A DNA stretch of 64,000 nt from Medakamo hakoo (GCA_026636295.1 CP089458.1:558001-622000), one strand, 5' to 3'; positions 31,580 to 43,072 are shown, counted from the stretch's first letter. Numbers and translations are program-made. Notes: generated from the sequence alone by a model not told the origin.

Positions 31580-31894
31580 GGGCGCGCGGGCACATTTGGT
31601 TTTTTGTGGGAGGGGGGTGGGGGGTGGGGGTGGGGTGGGGCGGGTGGAGTGCTGTGTGCACCACACCGCTGGTGCAGCGCCGGGCTTTTTTTTGTGTACG
31701 GGAGGGGGGTGGTGGGGGGTGGAAGGCGACGCTCTCACCCCTGTGTGAGGTGTGAGACGGGAGCGGGGGCGCGGGCTGCGTGCGTGCGTGTGTGTGCGGG
31801 CGATTTTGGGGTACAGTGCGAGTGTGTGAAAGGCCACTGTTTCTAAAAAAAAAAAAAGACCGGCGCGCGCGCGGCTCCCCGGTGCTTTGACCCC
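31580..31894. other. intergenic, Tic110 3' region and next promoter
   Basis: A 315-bp gap between two plus-strand genes. The first half is almost all G and T (GGGAGGGGGGTGGGGGGTGGG from about 31608). A 12-A run lies at about 31847-31858, roughly 40 bp before the next ATG. No gene is seen. Confidence 0.5.
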
Positions 31895-33902
31895 ATGCCC
31901 GCCCTCCCCATCCCGCCCTCCCTGGCCCGCGGCGGCCCCCGCCTGTGGGCGTTGACGGGCCTGCTAGCCTTGTGCGCGGCGGGCGGCCTCGCCGCCTGCG
32001 GCCTGGCTCCCGGCGCCGCGGACGCCGGGCGGCTGGCCGGGCTGTGGGCCGCGGGCGCGCTCGGGTCTGCAGCCGCGCGCGCGGCCCGCCGGGCGACCAG
32101 GCTGCCCCTCCCTCGCGCGTCCGGCGCCCTGGTGGCAGGCACGGCCCTCGCCGCCGCCTGGCCGGCCGCCCTGGCGTGGGGTGGTGGTGGCGGCGGCGGT
32201 GCCGTGTGGGCAGACGTGGCGCGGTGCGTCGGCGCGGCGCTGGTGGCCGCGCGCGCGGGCGCCCGGGCGGCCGCCGCCACCACACCGGCCTACAGTGCCG
32301 GCGGGTGGGCGGCCAGCGACTCGGCCTCGCCGCCGCCCCCCTCCACCACCTGGCTGTCCACGACCCTGACCATCGGCGCGGTTGCCACGCCCCTGCTCAC
32401 CGAAGGCGGCGCGGCCGCCGCCGTCTTTGCACGCACGCTGCCGACCGGCGCGCTGCCCTCCCCGGCCGGCGCCGTCGCACTGGGCGCCCTCCTCGCCGCT
32501 CCCTCCACCACCGGCGCCGGCTCGTCCCCTGCCGCCACTGCCGCTGGCCTGGCGGGCGCCGTCGCCGTCGCCGCGGCCGCGTCCGTCGCGGCCTGGGGCC
32601 CCGGCCCAGCCCTCGCCTGGTTGGCCGGCTCCCGCCGCCAGGCCGCCGCCCTGACGCCGTTGATTGCCCTGGTCTTTGGTGGGCTGGCGGGCCTGGCTGC
32701 GGGCGCGCGAGGCTGGCGCCCGCGCGGCGCGGGCGCCGCGCTGCTGGCCGCGGCCGTGGCCCTGGGCGGCGGCGGCGCGGCCGCGCGCCTGCCGGCCGCT
32801 GGCATCTTGGGCGCCGCTCTCGCGGGCGCGGGCGCGGCCGAGCTGTGGCGCCGGGCGGACGCCGCCGTGTCCGACGCCCTGGCCTGCGCGGCCGCCGCCT
32901 GCGGCGAGTGCGGCCGCCCCTTCCCACCCGAACACGCCGCCGCGGCTGCGCCGCCGTCCATTGCGCGCCACTGCGACGGGTGCGGCGCGCCCGCCCCGCC
33001 CGCGCCGTCCACCTTCTCTTCCAGCCCGCCCGCGCCGTACGAAGCCGCCCTAGAATGCTTGGGTGGGGCCTGGGATGCGGTGGGCTTGCCCCTGCTCTAC
33101 GCCGTCGCGGGCGCGGCCGCGGGCGGCGCGCTGCGGGCGGGGGGCGGCGCGCCCGCGGGCGTGCGGTCGGCCGTCGTCGCGGTCGCCGCGTCCACGATTG
33201 CCGGCTTCGCCACCCGCTGCGCGACGGCCGTGCCGCTGGGCACGGACTTGCGCACCCGGGTGGCGGTGGCGGCCGTGGGCGGGCGCAAGGGCGAAGCCGC
33301 CGCGGCGCTGGGCGCGGCGGTCGCGGGGCTGGCCGGCGTGTCGCCCGCCGCGGGCGCGGCCGGCGCGGCCGGCGCGGCGCTCGCCGTCTCTTTGTCGGCG
33401 GCCCTGGGCTGGGCGGGCCGCAAAATCGGCGCGTCCGTGGGCGTGGAGCCGCTGCCCGACGGCGGCGAAGAAGATGAGGACGGCGGCGCGCTGGGCGCGT
33501 GGTACGGAGAGGCGGACGCCGCCGGTGCCCCCACCCCGCGGCCTGACCTGGAGGCGCCGCCGCCGCCGCCGCCGTCCGCCAAGGGCAAAGGCCCGGCCAC
33601 GCCGCCCCCTGGCGCGGGCAAGACCCGCAGCGGCGAGCTGGCCATGACCGCCGTGTCCGGGGGCGCCACCCCGCGGTCCGACTCCGCCCCCGGCTCTGCC
33701 CTGTCCGTCTCGCCCGCCGACTCGCCCCGCAGCGGCGGCGGCAGCGGCGGCGGCCGCGCGCCGCCCGCCCTGCTGCCGCGCACGCTGTCCACCGGTGCCG
33801 CGGCCGCCCCGACCCTCACCGCCACGTACTCCGGCATCGTGGACGGCGGTGGCCACGACGCGGACGCGGCCGTCGCGGCGGCGTACGCGGCGGAGGGCAG
33901 CG

Positions 33903-33933
<31 letters not shown>

Positions 33934-34054
33934 GCGGGGCAAGGTCCCGGCATACCGTGCGCCGCCGCCGGCCGCCGCGCCGCCGGCCGCGCCCGCCCCG
34001 CGCCCGCCGCCGCCGCCGTCGCCCGCGGTCTGGCCCCAGTACGACCTGACGTGA
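31895..34054 (+). CDS. unknown multipass membrane protein with CxxC pair and disordered tail
   Basis: Single exon, 719 aa. About ten Ala/Leu/Gly-rich hydrophobic segments run from residue 15 to about 510 (for example LWALTGLLALCAAGGLAACG and LTPLIALVFGGLAGLAAG). Between them, near residues 330-370, is a hydrophilic loop with CGECGRPFP and CDGCGAP, a candidate zinc knuckle. The last ~200 residues are Pro/Ser/Gly-rich and end WPQYDLT. I considered DUF92/VTE6-like and transporter families and could not support either. The reading frame has excellent third-position G/C, so the gene is real. Confidence 0.6.
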
Positions 34055-34141
34055 GAGGGCGTGTGCGTCCCCAAGAGAGCTACTCAACTGTGTGTTTTGG
34101 CTGACACGACCAAGAGGAGAGGGTGGGACACCCTCTCCTCC

Positions 34142-34800
34142 TCATGTCACCCGCCCTCCCCGCCGCGCCGCCGCCCGCTTCGACACCGTCTCTTTGACCT
34201 GGCTCCCCAACGCCTCTGACTGCCGCGCCGAAAAGCCGGCAATGGGCGGCGTGTCCGTCCAGACGGGGCGGGAAGCCGGGAAGGGCGTCAAGTCGGGCGC
34301 GGCCGCCGCGTCGCGGACGGGGCCCGCCGGCAACGCCGCGACCGCCGCGTGCTTCAGTGCCAGCTTGCCGACCAAATCCGCTTGCCACGCCCGGTGGGCG
34401 GCCATGCGGGCGCGGGCGTACGCTTTGGCCCGGGCCGCGTCTTCGGGCGAGGCCGGGCGGGGTGGGGGCGGGGGGTGCGGGGTGAGGGCCTGGTTTGAGG
34501 TGGGGTGGGGTGGGGGGGAGTGGTGGGGGGCGTGAGTTTTTTCGTTTGTCTGTGTGTGTTGGGGGGGGCGTGTGATGAACGCTGTGGCGCCCTCACCTTG
34601 ACCAACAGGGTCGTCCGGTTAGCGGCCTTGCGGTCTTCAGCGGGCGAGGCGGCGGCGGCAGGGCCGCCGCCCGCGGCGCGGGCGGCAAAGGTCCGGCTGC
34701 TTGCGACGGCGGCGGCGCCGATTGACGCGGAACAGGACGGCGTGGCGGCCGCGTAGCACCGCCCTGCAAGCAGGGCCAAGGAGCGGGTGGACGGCTGCAT
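34142..34800 (-). CDS. small mitochondrial-type conserved protein
   Basis: Exons 34800-34597 and 34489-34142 (phase 0) give 183 aa. The N-terminus MQPSTRSLALLAGRCYAAAT resembles a mitochondrial presequence. The C-terminal part reads WQADLVGKLALKHAAVAALP, then PDLTPFPASRPVWTDTPPIA and a basic end KRAAARRGGRVT. The ALP...PD.TPFP...TPPI pattern resembles small mitochondrial proteins, possibly ribosomal, but I cannot name it with confidence. Its stop is 87 bp from the convergent membrane-protein stop, and its start is divergent to LOG. Confidence 0.55.
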
Positions 34801-35111
34801 CCTAGTGTGGAGGGTGCGTGTGCGTGTGCGTGTGCTGGTGCGTGTGTGTGTGTGTGTGCGCGCGCTCCCCCAGCCCCCCGCGCGGAAGCTTTTTTTTCCG
34901 CTGGCTAGAGCGAAGAGAGGAGTGCGTGCGCGCAGGGGACCCCCCGCATCGGCGCTCACTGTTTCGTTTCCCCTGCCTGGCGTCACGACCACGCCTCCGG
35001 CCCACCTCCATTCATTAGCTGCGCGTCCAGGCCGGGCCCCCCTTGCTCTCACATCAGGCTTCACCGCGAGCATAGAAAAATCCGGCCCTTTTCCACGGGC
35101 GTCGCGCAAAC
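34801..35111. promoter_or_regulatory. candidate bidirectional promoter with GT-rich tract
   Basis: 311 bp between the divergent starts of the small mitochondrial-type gene and LOG. A (GTGC/GT)n tract occupies about 34817-34862 and a T-run lies near 34890. The alternating purine-pyrimidine tract could adopt Z-DNA. No classical box is identified. Confidence 0.4.
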
Positions 35112-35887
35112 ATGTCGACCACGCCGCCCGCACCACCGACCGCCTCCACCACCCGCCCACCCCTCCGCCGGGTCGCCGTCTTTTGCGGGTCGTCCCCCGG
35201 CAAATCGCCCGCCTACAAAGAAGCGGCGGTCGCGCTGGGAAAAGAGATCGCGGCGCGCGGGTTGGGGCTGGTGTACGGAGGTAAGGGGTGGACGGGGTGG
35301 ACGAAAGGGGGGGTGGAGCGGGTGGCGCCTGGGAGACACAGGCGTCCTTGATGCAGCGTCCGCGTCCCTCACGTCCACGCCCTCGCACGCACCCAGGCGG
35401 CAACGTCGGCCTCATGGGCGCGGTCGCCGAAGCGGCAGCAGCGGGCGGCGCCCCCGTCACGGGCGTCATCCCCTCTGCGCTGCAGCCGCGAGAAATCAGT
35501 GGCGCGACCGTCGGCGAGCGCGTCGTCGTCCCAGACATGCACTCTCGCAAGCGCACGATGTTTGAGCTGTCCGACGGGTTCGTCGCGCTGCCGGGCGGCT
35601 TTGGCACGCTGGAAGAGATCATCGAAATGTGCACGTGGCACCAGCTGGGCTACCACTCCAAGCCCGTCGTCTTTTTGAATGCGGGCGGGTTTTACGACCC
35701 GCTGCTGTCCTTTTTCGACCACGCGGCGGGCGCTGGGTTCATTTCGGCGGGTGTGCGTGCCATCGCCATGGCGGCGGACAGTCCGGCAGCATGCCTGGAC
35801 GCGCTGGCGGCGTATGAGCGGGTGACGCCCCCGGTTTTCCAGGCGCCGGAGGCGGGCGGGGCGCTGACGACCGAAGAGTTGAGTTGA
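35112..35887 (+). CDS. LOG: LOG: cytokinin riboside 5'-monophosphate phosphoribohydrolase
   Basis: Exons 35112-35280 and 35397-35887 give 219 aa; the intron splits a Gly codon within [11 protein letters not shown]. The key motif PGGFGTLEE (PGGxGTxxE) and [13 protein letters not shown] are complete. [16 protein letters not shown] is the usual N-terminal block. LOG enzymes remove ribose-5'-phosphate from cytokinin nucleotides to give the active free base; homologues in algae and bacteria may act on other nucleotides. There is no transit peptide, so it is probably cytosolic. The length is typical. The stop converges on the MYB gene with 102 bp between. Confidence 0.93.
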
Positions 35888-35989
35888 GGGTGGTGGGTGG
35901 GTGGTGGTGGTGGTGGTGGTGGCTGTGACGGGAGGACAGGCTTTTTATTTTTTTACACGCACACGCACGTCTTTGGGAGGGGCCAAAGC

Positions 35990-37303
35990 CTATAACCGGA
36001 AGCCCAACGAAAACAGGGCGGCCGGGCTGGCGGGCTGGGCGTCGTGCCCGCCGCTCCCGCCACTCCCACTGCCACCACCACCACCACCGCCCGGCAGCAG
36101 CAGCGACCGCGGCGTCCCGGGCGGGCTCACCAACAGCGACACGGGCGGCGGCAGCCAGGGCGCGCCGGATCGGACAGCTTCATCTTTGGCGACGGACACA
36201 ACGGTGTCGACGGCGGCGGCAGCAGCAGCGGCCACAGCCGCCGCGACGGCCGCACCAGCGGGGAGGTCGGGCGGCGGCTCGCTGGCCGTCCGCCCCAGCA
36301 ATAACAGCGGCGAGGGTGGGGGCAGGGCGCTGAACAGGGCTGGACCTAGAGCAGCAGCCACGCCTGACGCCGCGCCTGCCGCGGCTTGCGCGTCGGGAGG
36401 CAGACCGACGTCGGACGCGGACGCGGTGCGGGTCAGGGCGGGCGACGGGCGGGAAAAGGGAGGGAAGGCCGTGGTGGTGGGCTTTGGTGGCACGTCAGTC
36501 CGCCGGCACTTGAGCGGGGTCAGGCCGCCGCGTGGACGAGGCGGCGGCAGCGGCACAGGAGGGCCGGCGCCCGTGGACGTCAGGGCCGCGGCCGTGGCGG
36601 CCAGGGCGTCGAGCGGGGACGGCGCGGGTGTGGCGGTCGCGCGGCGCGGGCGCGGCAGTGGTGGTGGGAGGGGAGTTGCTGGTGGGCGGGGACTTGGTGG
36701 TGGGCGGCCGCGGCGGCGGCCGGCCTGGGCGGGCGTGGGGGGCAGGGCAGGGGCCGGCGGAGGCCGCGAGGTCCGTGGCGCCAGCGGCGGGCGGCGGGCG
36801 GGCAGGGGAGGCGGTGGCGGCGGACGCGGCGGCGGCGGCGGTGGAGGCGGGCGCGGCGGCGGCGGCGGCGGTGGAGGCGGGCGCGGCGGCGGCGGTGGTG
36901 CGGGCCGGGCGGCAGCACCGCCACCCGCGCGCGGCGCCCGGCGCCGCACACGCCCCCCACCCCCCCGCCCCCCGCCGTCCGCCCCCCGCGGCCGGGGCTG
37001 GATCGCTGTGTTGAACCGATTTTTCACCGCATTGTCCGTCCGCCCCGTCGGCAGGGCGGCCGCGATGCGCGCCCACGCGTTGCCGTAGTGTGCCTGCAGA
37101 CGGGCGATGGCCGCGTCCTCCTCGGGCGTGAAGGGACCCCGGTTCACGGCCGGATCTAGGTGGTTGACCCAGCGCAGGCGGCAGGATTTGCCGCTGCGGG
37201 CGAGGCCGGCGCGGGCGGCGGTGACAGTCCACGACTCGCCGGGCGCGCGGGCGGCGGCCGCACCGCGCAGGGCGTCGTCGTCGTCTTCTGTCCAGGTGGG
37301 CAT
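35990..37303 (-). CDS. R2R3-MYB transcription factor
   Basis: Single exon, 437 aa. R2 starts almost at the N-terminus: TWTEDDDDAL, SWTVTAARAGLARSGKSCRL and RWVNHLDPAVNRGPF. R3 follows with FTPEEDAAIARLQAHYGNAW, ARIAAALPTGRTDNAVKNRF and NT. GKSCRLRW and GRTDNAVKNRF are the classical DNA-recognition helices. The rest is disordered, with a long (P)nR repeat region coded by an imperfect tandem repeat around 36823-36900. It presumably binds MYB-type promoter elements in the nucleus. The target is unknown, and no repression or activation motif is recognised. The start gives a minimal leader, which is common for MYBs. Confidence 0.92.
   Translation of the reverse strand: MPTWTEDDDDALRGAAAARAPGESWTVTAARAGLARSGKSCRLRWVNHLDPAVNRGPFTPEEDAAIARLQAHYGNAWARIAAALPTGRTDNAVKNRFNTAIQPRPRGADGGGRGGGGRVRRRAPRAGGGAAARPAPPPPPRPPPPPPPPPRPPPPPPPPRPPPPPPLPARRPPLAPRTSRPPPAPALPPTPAQAGRRRGRPPPSPRPPATPLPPPLPRPRRATATPAPSPLDALAATAAALTSTGAGPPVPLPPPRPRGGLTPLKCRRTDVPPKPTTTAFPPFSRPSPALTRTASASDVGLPPDAQAAAGAASGVAAALGPALFSALPPPSPLLLLGRTASEPPPDLPAGAAVAAAVAAAAAAAVDTVVSVAKDEAVRSGAPWLPPPVSLLVSPPGTPRSLLLPGGGGGGGSGSGGSGGHDAQPASPAALFSLGFRL
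36823..36900. repeat. imperfect GC-rich tandem repeat in MYB gene
   Basis: Units of about 27 bp built from GGCGGC blocks, ending GTGGAGGCGGGCGC, occur about two and a half times. They encode Pro-rich runs broken by single Arg residues on the minus strand. Confidence 0.65.
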
Positions 37304-37549
37304 GGGCGAGGAGGGGCAGGTGCAGAGGGAGGGGGCAGGCACAGACGGCGGGGAGTGAGTGGTGGAAAGGCGCGCCCGTCTGCGGTTGTGCAAGGGGGAG
37401 TGAGCGGGCGCTGCGCTGTGCGCGACCTGCACGGCGCGCTCTTCCCCTGTTTTTCGGTGTTTCGTGTTCTGCCCGGGCTTTTTTGTTTTGACACACAAGC
37501 AAGCGCGCGCTCCCCCCCACAAAAAAAACACACTGCCCCCTCTCGTGGC

Positions 37550-38228
37550 TCACCCGACCATGGGCTCGGCCGGCGCGGGCGGCGGCGCTTCGGGCGGTGG
37601 GCCCGGCGGCGCGGGAGCTGCGACAGCAGCGAGCGGCTCGGCCGCCGCGGCGGGGGCTGCGCCCACGCCGTCCATGGGCGCGGGCGCCGGCGGCGGCACG
37701 CCCTCACCGCCCGCCGCGGGAGGCGCAACCTCAGCCGCACCACCGCCACGGCCGCTGGCCGCGGCCAGCGCGGCTTCGGCCTCCACGTCCGCCAGCTCCG
37801 CCGCCGTCGCGCGCTCCTGCGCGGCCAGGTCCGACAGCAGCAGCTGGACGCGCGCCGCGCCGCCCGGGCCCAGGCCCGCCGCCAGGGCGCTGGGCGCGGC
37901 CCCCACCGTCGCGGCCGCGCCCAGCCGGTCCAGACACGCCAGCTCCCGCCCCACCTCCTTGGACCGCGCGTCCAGCATGGCGACCATCGTGGCCAGGTGG
38001 CCCGGCTCGGGCGGCGGCGGGGGTGGGGGTGGGGCGGCCGAGCCGGCCGACCCGGCGTCGCTGGCCCCACCCCCCCCCGCCCCCATCTTGTGCGCCAGGT
38101 ACGCGTCGGAGAAGGGGACGCGCGCCCGCTCCCACCCAAAGTCCGCGACGGAGGCGGGGCCGCGCGCCGCGGCCGAGGTGAGGCCGGCCCGGCCGCGGTC
38201 GCGGCGCGGGCCGCGCACGCGGGCAGAC

Positions 38229-38263
<35 letters not shown>

Positions 38264-39622
38264 CGCCCGCCGGTCCCGCCCGCCGGAGGGGGCGATGGGC
38301 GGCGGGGCGGCCAGGGCCAGGACGTCGACGGGCGGCGCCGCGGACATGCGGTATTCCACGCCCTCGGCCGCCGCGCCCAGGACAAACCACTCGAACGTTT
38401 CGGCGTCGGTGTTGAGGTCGTACACAATGCACACCGCGTCGTCCGCGGCGCGGTGGTCGGTGATGACGCCTTCGGCCCACTGCCGGTCCTCGTCAGGCCA
38501 GTACCGCCAAATTCTGTGGCCGATGAGCGGGTGGATGCCGGGCACGGACGCGCGCGGGGCGGGGGAGGCGCCGCCCAGGCCGGGCGTGGGCGTGCCGCCG
38601 CGCGAGGCGGACCGGCCGGCGGGCGTGGCCCGGCCGGACCGGGTCGTCCCGGACACGCCCGGCCTTTTGCCGCCGCCGCCGCCGGGCTTGGTGACGCCGC
38701 CGCCTTTGGAGGAGGCGGCCAGGCGGGATTTGGCCGCGGCGGCGGCCGCGCCACCCGCCGCCCGGTCGCGGCCGCCGCCCGGTTTGGCGCCGGAGCCGGG
38801 CAAGGGCGGCGCCCGCCCACCGCGCAGGGCCGGCGGCGCGGACGGCGGCGGCGACGGACTGCGTCCTCCGCCAGGGGTGGCCCGGCCGCCGATCCCTTTC
38901 TTGGAGCCTTTGCGTTCCAGGCCGCGGGCTGGAGCCGACCCAGGCGCGGCGGGCGTGCCCACGTTGCGCCCGCCACTCGGCGACGCCAGGCCGCCCGCGC
39001 CCGCCGCCGCTTCGCGCACGCGCGCCAGGGTCGTGTCATTCATCACCCGCTCCATGGCGGCGATGTGGTCGTCGGAAGAGATGCCCAGTTCCTGGCGCAG
39101 GTCGGTGAGCAGGCGTTCCTTTGTCTGGGACGGGTTGCAGGGGGTTGGTGGCGAGCGAGAATGAGGGCCGGCGTGTTTTTTTTTGCGTGCGTGTGCGTGC
39201 GGGGGCCCGGATTTCGCGGACTTGGCGCGTGTGGGACACGTGCGCGCTCGAACCACAGTCCCATTGCGGCGGAGAGAGAGGGGGCAGGCCCGGCGGGTGC
39301 GGGCGGGCGAGGCGGGGGAGAGGGAAGCGCAGCGTGGTGGCGGCGAGCGACGATGCGAAGGACGCGAAAAAGTCGCCGGCATTGTGCCCAAACCCAGGGC
39401 ACTGCCCACGCCGTGCCTCCACGCCGCAAGGAGGCGCAGACCCCGCCCACCCCATCGCGCAGGGTCAGACAGCCAGGACCGGGGCACTGGCGCCGGCTGG
39501 CGCCCGTGTTTTTCCAACGCAAAAACGCAAAAACCCACCCAGTCCATCTCGCCCGCGGCGATGGCGCGCAGGACAGCGTGGTACGCTTCATGGGCGTGTT
39601 TCTTGGACGCGGTTTTGGACAT
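37550..39622 (-). CDS. EMSY-like protein: ENT domain plus Tudor
   Basis: Exons 39622-39539 and 39124-37550 (phase 0) give 552 aa. The ENT domain spans about residues 10-75: HEAYHAVLRAIAAGEMDW joins TKERLLTDLRQELGISSDDH across the intron. A Tudor/agenet-like module lies near residues 230-280 (LIGHRIWRYWPDEDRQWAEG, DAVCIVYDLNTDAETFEWF). This order matches plant EML proteins, which read chromatin and act in defence and development. The linker is basic and Gly/Pro-rich with a 12-Gly run. A final Ala/Glu-rich helix (about residues 430-480) may be a coiled coil. The gene is divergent to Sec63. Confidence 0.92.
38231..38263. repeat. (GCC)n trinucleotide repeat in EMSY-like gene
   Basis: About eleven GCC units, read as GGC on the coding minus strand, giving a long Gly run just before SARVRGPRRDRG. 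Confidence 0.8.
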
Positions 39623-39875
39623 GGTGGCAGTGTTGTGGAGGGAGGAGCTGGGCGCGGCCGCGCGCAGAGGGAAAAAGCACTCCTTTCGCCGCCGCCGAAG
39701 GCGGGAGTGAAGGGTGGAAGCAGGCCACGAGAGCGCAGCCTTGCGGCCGCGCACACTCTGCCTTTCGGCCCGCGCGCGGACAAGGACACCCGCGTCGGCC
39801 AGCACACGCACGCACACCCTCTCGCGCCCAGCGCACCTTCCTCTTCCCCGAGCACGAAAAAGGCACTCGGACGCG
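39623..39875. promoter_or_regulatory. candidate bidirectional promoter, EMSY-like / Sec63
   Basis: 253 bp separate the divergent start codons. It is mixed in composition, with short A-runs. No specific motif is recognised. Confidence 0.35.
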
Positions 39876-42800
39876 ATGTCTGCCTTTGGCGGCGGCGGCT
39901 CGTCCGGCCCCGCGCCCGACAACGGCCCGCAGTCTGGCTCGACCAGCATGTTTGTGATTTTCGCGCTCGCCGTCTACACGCTCGTCCTCATTCCGTACAC
40001 CCTGGTCAAGCTGCGGTCGGCGGGCAAGGCCGAGGACGACGTGGACCGGCCGTGGGAGGTGAGGCGATGGGTGGAGGGCGGGCGGAGAACCGAAGCAATG
40101 GGCCTCGCTGTTGGTTTTTCGAGCGCGCGCCCGCGCGTCCGAGTGGAAAAGGCGGGCCCGACCGCCGGGGCTGGGGCGCGCGTGTCGATGCACGCGCCGC
40201 GCCAGACGAGCGCGCACGCGCGTCCAGAGTGACCCGGGCTGGGCGGTGGTGGCGGAGGACGGCCTCCCAGCCCTCCCCGACGGCCGGTTCCCCGCGCGTG
40301 TGCGCCGCGATGGCCTCTTCGCCTGCGCCCGTGCGCGGCTCTGAACCACGCCACCCCTGGGATGCACTCCACCCCATCCCATCACACACACACACGCACA
40401 GGCCGCGTCCAAGGGCGGCGGCGGCGCGTCCTCTTCCCCACCCACGCCCGCGTCTCGCTTCCTGGCCAAAGCCCGCCGCGTCCGTGCGCTGCGCCTGGCG
40501 CTGCTGTGGGCGGCCTGGATCGCGCTGCTGTCCCTCGCGCGCGCGTGGACGGTCGAGTCGACGCCCTTCGACCCCTGGGACATCCTGCAAGTGCCGCGTG
40601 GCGCGGACGAGAAGGCGGTGCGCCGGGCGTACCGTGGCCTGTCCCTCCAGGTAAGAGAGAGAGAGGGAGGGAGGGAGGGAGAGTTGGGAAGAGGGGGAGA
40701 CGGCGGCCACTCCCATCCCCACGCTCTTGCTTCCCCACCCTCTCTCACGCCTCCCACCCACCCGCCCCCCTTTCACTTTCACTCAAACAGTACCACCCGG
40801 ACAAGAACCCGGACCCGGCCGCGGCGACGTACTTCGCCGAGTACATCACCAAGGCCTACAAAGCGCTCACCGACGAGACCGCCCGTGAAAACTACGAGAA
40901 GCACGGCCACCCGGACGGGCCCCAGGGCATGCGCATGAACATCGCGCTGCCCGAGTGGATGTTTGTGTCCGACGCCGCCACCGCGCCCGTCGTCCTGGCC
41001 GTCCTGGTGTTCGGGTGCATCCTCGCCCCCCTGGCGGGCGCGGCGTTCTACATCCTGTCCGCCGCCAAAAAACGGTCCGAGACCGGCGTCGCGCCCGAGA
41101 CGACGGAGCTGTTTGTCCGCTCCAAGTGGGCGGTCAAGGAGCAGATGTCCCTGCCGCGCGTCCAGGACACGCTGGTCATGGCGTACGAGTTCATCATGAT
41201 GCCCACGCCCAAGAGCCAGGAGGAGGCGTTGCAAGCGCTGGCGCGCACGCTCATGAAGGGCTTCCCCGACTTGAAGGAGGGGCACCCCTTCTGGAAGCGG
41301 CGGCCGTCGATCGTGAAGGTGCACATGCTGCTGATGGCCCACTGCGGCCGGGAGCCGGTGCCGGCCGCCCTCGCGGCCGACCTGGAGACCGTGCTGCGCC
41401 GGTCGCCGACCTTCCTGGAGGAAATGCTGAAGATCGGCAACATCCCGCGCGTCCAGGGCTGGCCGTACGGGTGGGCGGCGCCGACGATCGGCTGCCTGGA
41501 AATGATGCAGTGCCTGAACCAGGCCGTCCCCTTCTTCGTGAAGAAGCCGTCCATCGGTGGGTCCCGCACCTCCCTCAAGTCTTCCGACATCCCGCTGGCC
41601 ATCCTGCCGCACATGGTCACGGGCCCGGACATGGAGCCTGTCAAGCGCCTGGCCCGGCACAAGCCGCCGCTGCGCACGCCGGCCGACCTCGCCCGCCTGT
41701 CCGACGACGACCTGGCCGCCGCCCTGACGGGCGTCGCCGGCCTGACCCCGCACGCCGCCTCCGACGTGTTTGCCTGCTTGCAGGCCATGCCCGACCTGGC
41801 CATGTCGCCCGCCGTCGTCGGCATCCAGGGCGACGACGACGACGAGTTGGAGGGCGTGGACGGCGCGTCGCCCGAGGCGGCGCTCCCCCGCCCGGGCGAC
41901 ATCCTCACCGTCTCCTTCCGCGCGCTGCTGCGCCGCCGGTCCCACCGTGCGCCCGGCGCGCGGCCGCCCACCAAGCCCGTCGTCGCCTTCACGCCGTACC
42001 TGCCGCCGTCCCTGACCCGGCGCGAGCGGTGGTGGGTCATCGTCGCCGACCTGTCGTCCAACACCTGCTTCGCCGTCGCGCCCGTCGACTTGCGGGCGGC
42101 GGAAGCCGCGGCCTTTGACGTGCCGGCGGCGGCGGCGGAGGAGGACAAGGCCGGCGACAGCCCGTCCGCGTCCGGGTCTTCCCGCGCGCCGAAACGCCGG
42201 GCGTCCACGCCGTCGCCCGAAGACGAAGCGGCGCTGGCGGCGGAGTTTGGCGCCCAGGTCGACGTCCGCTTCGAAGCGCCCAAAGCCGACAAGTACAACC
42301 TGACCGTCATGCTGGTCACCGACGCGTGGGTCGGGTGCGACCGGTCCGTGCCGGCGCGGCTGCGCGTCGTCGAAGCGACGCGGGCCGAGCTGGAGGGCCG
42401 GGCCCGCCGCGGCGGCGGCGGGGGCGGGTGCTGCGGCGGCGCGCACGCTGCGCCCGCCGCGGCTGCGACTGCTGCAAAAGCCGCTGCCGCGTCCGGCGAC
42501 GACATCGCGCCCGCCTCTGACGCCGGGTCCGACAGCGAGTCCGAGGAAGAGTGGGACTCCGAAGAGTCGGGGACGGAAGAGTCCGGGTCGGACGCGGAGC
42601 GGGACGTGGCGGCCGCGCGGGCGGGCACGCGCACGCTCGCCGCGGGCGGCGGCGGCGGCGGCAAGGGGCGCGGGTCGTCGGCCCAGGCCAAAGCCGACGG
42701 CACGGCCGCCGCGCAAGCCGCGGCCGCTGGCGAGATTGGGTCGGCCGACTCGACCTCGTCTGCCTCTTCTTCTGACGACGACGACGACGACTCGTCGGAC

Positions 42801-43046
42801 GGTGCCACGCCGTCGTCGTCCTCGCCGTCGGCCGGGTCGGCGGGCGGCACGACGACGACGACGAGCACGACGACGGGCGAGGATGAAGAGAGCGAGGAAG
42901 CGACCACGTCGTCCTCCTCCGACGGGTCCGCCGCTGCCGCCACCTCTTCCGACGGGTCCGAAGGCGCCGTCTTGGCCAAGCCCGGCTCCACGTCCGCCAG
43001 CCCGTCTGGCGATGGCGCGGTGGAGGAGGCGACGGATGAAGAGTGA
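39876..43046 (+). CDS. SEC63: Sec63-type ER translocon J-protein
   Basis: Exons 39876-40058, 40402-40650 and 40791-43046 (phase 0) give 895 aa. Three hydrophobic segments lie at about residues 24-44, 84-103 and 210-232. The lumenal J domain (DPWDILQVPRGADEKAVRRA, then YHPDKNPDP with intact HPD) sits between the second and third. The cytosolic Sec63/Brl region follows (KSQEEALQALARTLMKGFPD, ILPHMVTGPDME, VADLSSNTCFAVAPVDL). The C-terminus is very acidic with Ser/Glu/Asp runs, as in Sec63. It recruits BiP to the Sec61 channel for post-translational import. The acidic tail is longer than usual. Confidence 0.94.
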
Positions 43047-43072
43047 GTGAGAGTGGGGGTGGGTGGCGTGGG

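Noticed and set aside
37160-40654. 1164-aa plus-strand open frame
   Set aside because: It overlaps the EMSY-like gene in antisense and a divergent promoter; its composition is that of a shadow frame.
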